This document shows, in pieces, positions 56,076-64,000 of a stretch of 64,000 bases of DNA. A program made the position numbers and the translations under genes. The stretch covers positions 23,382,372 to 23,446,371 of the forward strand of contig JAKGHH010000004.1 in the NCBI GenBank assembly GCA_022828595.1, written 5' to 3'. Within the stretch, counting starts at the first letter, position 1, and every line of letters starts with the position of its first letter. This stretch comes from Nelumbo lutea. Its lineage: Eukaryota; Streptophyta; Magnoliopsida; Proteales; Nelumbonaceae. The notes under the pieces are model-generated. The model did not search any database, was not told the origin of the DNA, and was given only the letters and a program-made list of their open reading frames with translations.

Positions 56076-56191
56076 ATGGCGAAGCCTCGCAAGCCGAAGA
56101 ATGAAGACCAAAAGGCAGAGAATTCAGGGGCAGTCGTTCGACATCAGAAGCTCTGCCTCTCTATCGACATGGAAAATTGCCGGATATACGG
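56076..56191 (+). CDS. TAF2: TAF2 exon 1
   Basis: Starts [18 protein letters not shown], ends RIY plus two bases of a glycine codon at GG/GTAACC. The lysine-rich start and HQKLCLSID segment fit plant TAF2. Confidence 0.93.
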
Positions 56192-59100
56192 GTAACCCGA
56201 AGCCATCTTGCCTATCTGTGTGTGTGTGTGTACAGGCTAGTTAGCAATGGCAGTTTCTTCATTAGTATAGTCTCGAAAATCGCACGAAATTTAGTTATCG
56301 CTTTCATTGTGTGCATTTTTCTATGTAATTTTGCGTTTTCTGTTATGTGATAGTAGACGTTCAACACTGTTTTTAGGTATACGGAATTGAAAGTTTCTGT
56401 TCCGGAGAGTGGAATTGTTGGACTGCACGCCGATGACTTGAACATTGAGAATATTCTGGTGGATGGGGAACCAGCCGAGTTCGAATTGTTTCCACACTAT
56501 CAGGCAGTGGAAGATGAGAGAAGGTGGTGCTCGGTTTCATCGGCTAGTGCTGCCGCTGATGCTGCTTGTGCGACTTACATTTCGTCGCTCGACAGAGAAA
56601 TGGCTCCAAACCTGCTAATTCTGTGTAGTAAACCAGTAAACCCAACAAGTGATCAGCAGGAGCAACCAAATGGCGGGAACAACTTGCAAACATCTGGCGA
56701 GCTCAAGCAGGTTCTCAAATGCTAAAGTTGTGATGCAGTGCAAGAGCTGATATTGTTTTCTTTTGTTGGTTGTTGTTATGAAGTTTATACTTCTGTGGTT
56801 TCTCATGTAGGTTGGTATTGGGTGCAGAATTTGAAATTGATTCGCATTGATTATTGGGTGGAGAAAGCAGAAACGGGAATTCATTTTAGGAATAATATGC
56901 TCCATACCAATAATCAGTTGAGGCGTGCACATTGCTGGTTCCCTTGTATGGACGACAATTCTCAGCGTTGCTGGTAAGAGCAATTTGACCATATTCATTT
57001 ATAGGCCAGTTGTTTCGATCATTTGATTGCATGTTTTCTCTTGAGATTTGTATTAGTAACTACTTTCATCATCCAGCTATGATATGGAATTTACTGTTGC
57101 CAACAATCTCGTTGCTGTCAGCAATGGAAACTTACTTTATCAGGTGAGAGCAGTAGGGAGTTTTTGTTTTGCCTGTAAATGTTTATTATTTGAATTCCCT
57201 TTTCTTCTAAAGGGTTCCATTTGCTACCTCTAGAATTACTGTCCAGTAATTGATCTGGTTGCTGGCAGAATAACTAAGAGATTAGATATTGAAGTCTGAT
57301 ATTTATCTTTCAAGAGATAATTATCTTGTAGAATATAAAAGCACAAGTGTGTCCCTATGCTTTTATACTTGATCCTTACTTGAACAGTCAATAAAATAGG
57401 ATCCATCAAACTGTTTTTTCCCTGATTGTGATAAACACTTCATTGAAAAGTGATTTGAAGTCAGGAAAACTGATAAAGAGATACAAGAAGAAAAGAAGAA
57501 AAATGCAAGGAGCTCAATATAGTCAAATGAGGCGAAATCCCAACCTTAGAGCAAGCTGCAAGGCCAATCTCACAACCAACAATTTGTTCAGTGGTCCCCT
57601 TCATGTCTTCTCCTCCCATCCATTCCATCCCATTCATTTCTTTAGGAGTACAATACCTTCTATTTGTTGCAGAAAACAATTTTTTTTTTAAATTTATTTT
57701 GACAATGTGATTCAATCTGGTTATAAGAATTTCTTCTTTCTTTCTTTCTTTTTTGAACAAGCTCATCCAGAATTTGTCCCAACCTGCGTTTTTTGGTACA
57801 AAGTGGCTCTTATCAGACTTTGTCATCTTTTTCATTTTTCTTCTTTTTCATTGTTGGTATGTTTTTTGCACAAAGCGGCCTCTCTCAGACTTCTGGCATT
57901 CTCATGCTTCTCAGCCCAGGATTCTTTTTCTTTTATTTTCTTTTTTTTTTAATACAAGAGAAATTTTATTATATGCCAAATTGTAGAGGTATGATGGATA
58001 AGTCAAACTGCAGAGGTATGACAAATCTTGGAGGCTTGATTGAAGGCATAGCAATTAAAGTGGTCCATTTGGTGAAAAAAATTGGATTGCTTTGAGCCAT
58101 ATGCAATGGATGACATCTTTAGAGGATGGTAGATCATTGCAGCTTCCTTGATGCTAAGGAACACCATTAATATAGGCTGGTTTCCTCCATCCTCTAACAT
58201 TATAAAGTTAAATTTTGATAGGTGTAGCATGGGCAACCCATGAGAATCAGGAATAGAGCTTTCAAAAGTTACTTGGGGCAAATTATTACCATTATTCTCA
58301 TTGCCAATTGGCATAGGGGATTCAACAAGGGCAGATATGTTAATTATTACCATTAAACAATATCTGCCCTTGTTGATTTTTTTCCCATCAAAAAAAAAAA
58401 AATACAACAACAAGGGCAGATATGTTTAACATTGCTACAAAGACTGAAATTGGAGAATGCTTTCAACAATAGAAAGATAGTGATAGGACACTCCTGTGGT
58501 GGTGGGTTGGATTAATAATAAAAGTTAAGTTTCTTGACAAGATTGGCATATTTGATATCAAAGAAGTGAGAAGGCTGACAGAAATGATGGATGTGAAAGT
58601 TATATGGGTTCCAATATCGGTTAATGGCACAGCTGATGCAATGGTTAGACAAGGATTGCAAAGAAATAGTCTTATTGGGGAAGTATTCTCCGTAAAGGGG
58701 TTAGGGTGTAACTAAGATTTTATTTTTATTTTTATTTTTTGATTGGTAACAGGAGATGTTATTAATTTCTGAAGCTAGTTGTTGATTACCGGCCTAGTTC
58801 CATATTAGGGGTGCTAGGTGTACACTATATTTGTATGCTTACAATTCTTTTACCATAACCAACTACCAATAAAACTTTGACTATTACCGGTTAAAGAATT
58901 TGTGCTTTACCCCTTAAGAAAAAGGGAAAAAAGAAAAAAAAAATCTTGCGATCACTGAAATGGACAAAACATGACTTTGAAGGTTCTTTTTTCTCTCCGA
59001 ACAGAAAAAAAATATCTTTCAATTTCTTATTCGTAAGTTCAAAAATATTGAAGAAGTACTGAAGGAATCATCTCAAAAGAAAATGTAACTGCTTATTCTC

Positions 59101-62100
59101 ATATTGGATATGTGGCGAGGACATAGAAACATCTCAAGGCTCTTTAAGGCAACTTCACTCTCAAGTTGACACTTTACCTGAAGAAATACCCTCAGTATTA
59201 AATTTCAACTGATTTTCTTTGGATCATTCTACTAATAATGTTATAGGGTACAGTAATTAATTATTGTATCTTTTGACCTGCACTGTCTGAGATTTACCAT
59301 CTTACATCTCATATTTGGAACCTATGCAATTGGGTGATGCAAAGTACATACTCCTATAGAATTGTTTGCACAGATAAATCATCCATATTTGTAATCAACT
59401 ATTGTTCCTCTCTTGCAGGTCTTGAGCAAGGATGATCCTCCCCGCAAAACTTATGTTTACAGATTGAGTGTTCCAGTTGCTGCTGGGTGGATATCCCTGG
59501 CAGTAGCAGCATTTGATATTCTTCCTGACTGCCATAGTGGTATTCTATCACACATGTGCATGCCTCTTAACCTTCCAAAGCTTCGGAATACAGTTGGGTT
59601 TTTCCACAGTGCATTCAGGTTTGCCTTCCCATTCATATAACCCTTTAATTTTCTATGCCTTTGGGTACTTGTTGACTTACAAAGCGGTTTTATTTTATAT
59701 CAAAGCTATGTTTATATCTTTGGATGTCTTAAAAAGCTTCGTCTTTTTTCCCCAATTTACAGTCATTACGAGGACTACCTTTCAGCATCTTTTCCTTTTG
59801 GGTCATATAAGCAAGTCTTTATTGCACCTGAAATAGCAGTATCCTCGTTGAGTTTGGGAGCCTCCATGAGCGTCTTTAGTTCTCAAGTTCTGTTTGATGA
59901 GAAGGTTATCGATCAGGTTTGCCAATTTTCTTCAGCCAACATTTTTGATAATTTTATTACTGTTGTTTCTGGCCTTGTGAATAGAACCAAGACATTGAAC
60001 TCACATTGTAAACATATATAATGTTGGAGAATGGAAATGTTAAAATGCTTTAATATAATGATAAAAAGAGAAATGCTTAATTATTTTAGTGGTCATGGTG
60101 GTTAATAATTTTTTTTGAAGGTAAAGCACTGTGTTAATAATTGGTTTAAATAGATTATCTTTTCTGCATTCAACATCTTCTATACCATTTTATATTGTAA
60201 CTTTTTTTTTTTTTTGTGGGGGGGGGGTTGCAAGTAATTCAATCTAGTTATATTAGTGTTTGCTTTAAATCTGAAATAAAATCTTACATGAGATGGCCTA
60301 AGAAATTTTGATGCCAAAAGGCACTAACCCAATGGAACTCTTTAATAGGAATGAAAAGAACGGACTCAACTATATAATGCCCCTTAGCATCTTACTCTTT
60401 CTCTTTGACCTCTACCTTTGCTACTTTTTGTGTTATCCTTCTCAGTCTTTTGTTTGCTTCTCTCTGGCCACTGAAGGTTTAGTCAATATTCTACTCTCTA
60501 GGAGTTTTCTTTGAAATCATCATCCTCTTTCCTGTCCTACAACTCCCCAAAACAATAACTGGCATAACTTTTACCCAAAAAAAACTGGCAGTCTTCTTTG
60601 CCAATGTATAACACCAAAGTTTGTTTGGTGGAGTTACAGTAGGTTCTCTAGAGAAGAAAACCTAAATGATTCACTTGATGTCCATATTTCAGAGTCCACC
60701 ATTGCAATTCTTGTCACTGCTTCTTACTTTTATCACTGTTGTTCATCACCATCATAGTCCACCATTACGATTCTTGTTACCAGTTCTCACCATCCTTGTT
60801 TTTTCTCTTTTGTCATACACATTGTATGTCTTTTTCCAACATATTGACTGTGTAATTTCTTGTATCCAGGTTGTAGCAGTTTTTTTACAAAACCAGTTTG
60901 CTTCCAAAAAAACTACAAAAATATAAGAAAAACCTACACTCAAAATGATTTTATCTCAACAGCAAGTTACCTCTGCTCCCCCCCCCCCCCCTCAAAGAAT
61001 CTTGTTCGTGTTCCTGGTTTATCTATTAATGGTTACAAGGGAAATTACATTGAATGTTTTGTTTTCCAAGTTTTGCATGTCAGTGCAAATTTACCCTATA
61101 ACTAGAGGTTTTCTGTTGCATTTCTTTTTGAAAAAAAAGATAAATTTTCCCTATCTGGATGAAAGTTTTGTTTTGTAACATTAGTTTGCAACCTGTTGAA
61201 ACAGACTATAGATACAAGGATAAAACTTGCTTATGCACTTGCAAGACAGTGGTTTGGGGTGTACATCACTGCTGAGGCACCGAATGATGGTAAGCTGGTA
61301 GAAATGCCCACTTTTCCATTTGCATTGCATGGTATATTACTATATTTTAGATTTTGTTACGGTTGTGAATTTATATTTAAAATTGAAGAAAGGTTATTTA
61401 CCTTATGTGGTTGACTTTTTTTCCCCCCAGAATGGTTGTTGGATGGCCTTGCTGGTTTTCTTACTGATTCATTTATTAAGCGTTTTCTTGGAAATAATGA
61501 GGCTCGCTATCGTAGATACAAGGTTTGATGCCTTTTGTTTTAGTATTTCACATGTTCCACAGATTTGAGCCTTATATTATCTTTGGTTTGCAGCAAGTTG
61601 TGCCTATGTTGCTTGATACACTCTGTAACTGCCAACTCCAAATAAGGGTGTGAAATTGCTTAATTCTTATGGATAATGGAAACTGTTTGAGAAGCTCAAG
61701 GGAATGGGTATGGAGTCAATGAGGATGACAAATCCCCCCTCCCCCCCCTTCTTCCTGCCTATTTCCCTTCAGTAAGGGAAAGCACATAAGATATTTCTTT
61801 CATTTTGCTTCTGACTATTATTATGTGCCATATAATTTAGACTGGAACTTCATTTTATTGTCTAAGTTACGGAATTGCATTATTTACCCTGTTTTCATCT
61901 GAAATTACTATAATTCATAGTCTTGCTAAATCATTCCTCTCTCCTTTTACTCCTTGAAGAAATGAATTTTTACAGGGCTCAGTTATTAGAATTAAAACGG
62001 CCATTACTGCATGTTGGCCCCAGCTATCTGGAGTCTTAGGAGGGGTGGATTAGATACAGAACTAACCTTTTGCATTTTTGCACAAAGCTGCTGTTTTCAA

Positions 62101-62505
62101 ACTTAAACCCATGTTCTCATGCTTGTTAGCCTGAGATTTTACCATTACACCAAGCAGTGACTCCTACCTCAATTTTTAGAGTTGTCTTCTGCAAATTTAT
62201 ACTTCTTTCCTCCAATTTTTGTTATATGCAGGCAAATTGTGCCGTTTGCAAGGCAGATGTTAGTGGTGCAACTGCTTTGAGCTCCTCTGCTTCTTCAACA
62301 TTCTTGTATGGAACTCAATGCATGGGTTTATATGGAAAAATTCGGTCATGGAAATCTGTAAGTTAACAAAAACGAAGACATGTTAACTTTGTACTGCTAT
62401 GGTGATTGCTTTAATAATTAATTTTTGTCTGTTTCTTGTCTCTGTTCATAGGTGGCAATCCTTCAAATGTTGGAAAAGCAGATGGGGCCTGAGTCTTTCC
62501 GTAAA
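56076..62505 (+). CDS. TAF2: TAF2, TFIID subunit, first ten coding exons (partial)
   Basis: TAF2 is a nuclear TFIID subunit that contacts core-promoter DNA around the initiator. Ten exons join in phase to 458 codons: 56076-56191, 56377-56710, 56828-56973, 57077-57143, 59419-59618, 59763-59916, 61205-61289, 61431-61522, 62232-62357 and 62452-62505. The order matches plant TAF2: [98 protein letters not shown] and [11 protein letters not shown]. The protein has an M1-aminopeptidase-like fold; the HEXXH zinc motif is replaced (YALARQWFG), so it is a non-catalytic scaffold. No stop or frameshift occurs. The C-terminal exons lie beyond the window, past an intron holding retroelements. Confidence 0.95.
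56377..56710 (+). CDS. TAF2: TAF2 exon 2
   Basis: Acceptor TTTTTAG. Encodes [20 protein letters not shown], then an alanine-rich segment ([15 protein letters not shown]) and ends SGELKQ at CAG/GTTCTC. Confidence 0.94.
56828..56973 (+). CDS. TAF2: TAF2 exon 3
   Basis: Acceptor GGGTGCAG; encodes [20 protein letters not shown] and [17 protein letters not shown], ending TG/GTAAGA within a cysteine codon. Confidence 0.94.
57077..57143 (+). CDS. TAF2: TAF2 exon 4
   Basis: Acceptor CATCCAG, donor CAG/GTGAGA. Encodes [20 protein letters not shown] and YQ. Confidence 0.93.
57144..59418. other. TAF2 intron 4 with LINE-derived pieces
   Basis: A 2.3-kb intron. About 58540-58725 (plus) encodes [20 protein letters not shown] followed by [16 protein letters not shown], like the C-terminal RNase H end of a LINE. 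A minus-strand piece ends at the T-run at 57935-57950, with [19 protein letters not shown] at about 58010-58080 reminiscent of the same region. Between them sits an inverted repeat (58322-58376). All pieces are stop-bounded remnants. Confidence 0.55.
58322..58430. repeat. Inverted repeat with a third direct copy
   Basis: TCAACAAGGGCAGATATGTT (58322-58341) pairs with the inverse sequence at 58353-58376, forming a potential hairpin. Another copy, CAACAAGGGCAGATATGTTT, follows in direct orientation at 58407-58426. Confidence 0.8.
59419..59618 (+). CDS. TAF2: TAF2 exon 5
   Basis: Acceptor CTCTTGCAG. Encodes [36 protein letters not shown] and [15 protein letters not shown], ending AG/GTTTGC within a serine codon. 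Confidence 0.93.
59763..59916 (+). CDS. TAF2: TAF2 exon 6
   Basis: Acceptor AATTTACAG. Encodes [20 protein letters not shown] and [20 protein letters not shown], ending CAG/GTTTGC. Confidence 0.94.
59917..61204. other. TAF2 intron 6
   Basis: A 1.3-kb non-coding intron with T and G homopolymers near 60210 and a C homopolymer near 60985. No transposon end was recognised. Confidence 0.6.
61205..61289 (+). CDS. TAF2: TAF2 exon 7
   Basis: Acceptor TTGAAACAG, donor G/GTAAGC. Encodes [20 protein letters not shown] and ITAEAPND. This is the position of the M1-peptidase zinc-binding helix; the two histidines and the glutamate of HEXXH are absent. Confidence 0.94.
61431..61522 (+). CDS. TAF2: TAF2 exon 8
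   Basis: Acceptor TTCCCCCCAG, donor AAG/GTTTGA. Encodes [20 protein letters not shown] and [10 protein letters not shown]. Confidence 0.94.
61523..62231. other. TAF2 intron 8
   Basis: A 709-bp non-coding intron. Nothing further recognised. Confidence 0.6.
62232..62357 (+). CDS. TAF2: TAF2 exon 9
   Basis: Acceptor TATATGCAG, donor TCT/GTAAGT. Encodes [20 protein letters not shown] and [14 protein letters not shown]. Confidence 0.94.
62452..62505 (+). CDS. TAF2: TAF2 exon 10
   Basis: Acceptor TTCATAG, donor AAA/GTGAGT. Encodes [18 protein letters not shown]. The next exon was not found before 64000. Confidence 0.92.
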
Positions 62506-62841
62506 GTGAGTACCAGAAACAGATCATTTTGGCATGTTGGTGTTTCTATTCTTATGATTATTACTCTTTTGATGGGTGAAGGGTATTGTTTTGCAATTCT
62601 GTTGCTTTTTAAAAGTACTCTTTTTTGTTGTTGTTCTTTTTCCTTCTACTTCTTTAGGTGAAAATGTCTATAATGTTCTTGTATGGCAATAACTTTGTTT
62701 ATTTTTCTTTTGAAGAACTCAGCTATTGTTTGTAAACTTTATTCTGACACAAGCAGAAAACTGAGAAGAAAAGAGGGAGAAAATAGAGACAAGAAGAATA
62801 GGAGAGGAATAGAAGAGATCATAAGATTCAGAAATCTGTTT

Positions 62842-63501
62842 GACCATGATACCTTTGCTTGGCCAAAAAGAAGGGGAAGAATAATGTGGAGGTGTACTAG
62901 AGCAGCAGTGATTTGGACCCTATGGGAAGAATGAAACGCGAGAATCGTTCAAGATAATGAGAGAAGCAAACAACTCTGGATTTTTTAGACAGTTCTCCTT
63001 TGATGATATATGGTGGAATTGGTTTTCAGTGGCATCTAGTTCAGTGCAGAAGATCAGACCAAGGCCGGTGTGGACCGGTGGGGATTGGAGACTCTTTAAA
63101 GGATGAATTGTTTACAGTGTTACAAGGTGTTTCAGATTGCAAAAGACTTAAACTTGGAGAACCTGGTAATTGAAGGGGACTCCAAGGTGGTGGTAGGTTG
63201 GTTGAGAGATCTGGACTCGGTGATTTGGTGTTATAGAAATGAAATGAAGAAGTTTCAATGGTTAACGCAGCAGATGAAACTAAGTTATACAGTGGGTGGG
63301 GAGAGAGGCTAATGCTTTGGCTGATTCATTAGCTAAGCAAGGGGTGATTAGGGATCAGTTGTATTGGGTGCAATTGTAGTTCTGTTCTAGCTCTGTTCTA
63401 ACAGTGAGGCTGCATCTCACACCTTCCTGTGGGATGCTTGTAACGATGCATATCTTTATGATTTTCAATAAATTTTAATGATCTGTTACTTATCAAAAAG
63501 A
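62842..63501 (+). mobile_element. LINE-K, 5'-truncated LINE inserted in the Copia-J LTR
   Basis: The exact 16-bp duplication ATTCAGAAATCTGTTT lies at 62826-62841 and 63502-63517. Content: PKRRGRIMWRCTRAAVIWTL, a stop, then an RNase H segment (63103-63300) with LNLENLVIEGDSKVVVGWLR, and the final LADSLAKQGVIRDQLYWVQL. The 3' end has TTCAATAAATTTTAATGATC and a short A-run. The KRGRIMW segment is similar to LINE-2, so both probably belong to related families. Confidence 0.92.
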
Positions 63502-63673
63502 ATTCAGAAATCTGTTTCCTACTGACCTCTAGCTTTATTTATGGGTGGCAGCTGCTAGACCACAACTTAGAGATAAGAAAGGTTACATCTTTGCTACTGC
63601 TTTGTAACTTTTCCTAGATGGACCTGCCCCTATTATAAACCATTAATAGAAGAATTTAACACTCCCCCTCAAG

Positions 63674-64000
63674 TTGGTTAGTATATGTCATATAGTCCTA
63701 GCTTATTACGAATCAAGTAACCAGAATTCTACTCAATGCATTTGTAAAACAAGTCACAAAGTTGATTTCCCGACTTAAATGTGGTGTAGCAATTGTCTTA
63801 CTCAAAAAATTTCCAAAGAAGATGGCAGTTTAATATGTCTAGTCCTCTCAACTGGATTTGAAACAATGTGAATGCTCAATGTAGATCCATGGGGAGTGAT
63901 GTTTCAAATTCTTCTAGAAAGATCTTCAACCGCATCAGCTCATAAGTGGCATGGGCCTTGGCACGGTACTCAGCTTCAGCAGTTGGGTGTGCCATTGCAC
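63674..64000 (-). pseudogene. Copia-J RNase H remnant
   Basis: The minus strand from 64000 encodes MAHPTAEAEYRAKAHATYEL and, after stops, a NKLGLYDIY end similar to those of Copia-E and G. Several stops occur, including one where the LYCDNQ motif is expected. Confidence 0.8.

Larger units (their letters stand above)
62745..64000 (-). mobile_element. Copia-J: 3' end of a minus-strand copia element in TAF2 intron 10
   Basis: The 3' LTR starts (minus strand) TGTTAAATTC at 63661 and ends at 62745, interrupted by a LINE. Its outer flank TATTC (62740-62744) may be the target duplication; the other side is outside the window. The polypurine tract is 63662-63673 (plus CTCCCCCTCAAG). RNase H remains occupy 63674-64000. 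The element extends beyond the right edge. Confidence 0.83.

Noticed and set aside
56738..56977. Separate 79-codon protein starting MQELILFSF
   Set aside because: Its second half is TAF2 exon 3 and its first half is intron 2 read through; not a separate gene.
58003..58413. 136-codon minus-strand frame in TAF2 intron 4
   Set aside because: Starts in an A/T homopolymer and only its last part vaguely resembles LINE RNase H; treated as a LINE remnant, not a gene.
1..64000. CRISPR array, tRNA, rRNA or prokaryotic defence operon
   Set aside because: No regularly spaced repeats, tRNA-like cloverleaf or operon-like gene packing were seen; the content is plant nuclear.

Overview
The window is plant nuclear DNA: AT-rich, with intron-containing genes and dense Ty1/copia, Ty3/gypsy, LINE and MITE sequence. 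Protein similarities recognised by eye suggest a eudicot-like angiosperm, but the species cannot be named from the sequence. Two host genes are present, both encoding RNA polymerase II initiation factors and transcribed divergently. The 5' part of a TFIIE-alpha gene is on the minus strand (exon 1 at 44214-44192, exon 2 at 43989-43867, exon 3 at 11795-11675). The first ten coding exons of TAF2 are on the plus strand (56076-62505, gene continuing past the window). Their start codons lie about 11.9 kb apart.

The main result is the TFIIE-alpha second intron. Exons 2 and 3 are in matching phase but 32 kb apart, and most of the space between them is a retrotransposon stack. A copia element (Copia-D, 14269 to about 41440) holds a minus-strand, 5'-truncated LINE (16604-38935). 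That LINE was split by two further copia elements: Copia-A (17096-32703, plus strand) and Copia-E (33620-38877, minus strand). Copia-A holds Copia-B (18649-29612), which holds Copia-C (21558-27027). This is five levels of nesting, supported by target-site duplications for the LINE, A, B, C and E (D has only a candidate). By-eye LTR divergence falls from D (about 8%) to A (about 6%), B (about 4.3%) and C (about 3.8%), the order the nesting predicts. TFIIE-alpha exon 3 has an in-frame TAG, so this copy may be a pseudogene or non-functional allele.

Layout. 1-9300: a half copia element (F), a truncated gypsy element, and a minus-strand copia (H) interrupted by a short internally deleted copia (G). 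9300-11675: unassigned sequence and a LINE fragment, possibly TFIIE-alpha intron 3. 11675-44214: TFIIE-alpha with its giant intron, which also has a solo-LTR-like piece, hAT-like remnants, a LINE tail and an RTE LINE fragment. 44215-55970: intergenic space with Tourist-like and hAT-like MITEs, microsatellites and low-copy-looking AT-rich DNA. 55977 onward: TAF2, with LINE-derived pieces in intron 4 and, in intron 10, a minus-strand copia element whose LTR was split by a LINE with a 16-bp target-site duplication.

Nearly all transposon reading frames are broken by stops, frameshifts or deletions. I found no CRISPR array, tRNA, rRNA or prokaryote-like operon. Splice sites were assigned by eye from GT/AG signals, phase and recalled family conservation; no alignment was run.
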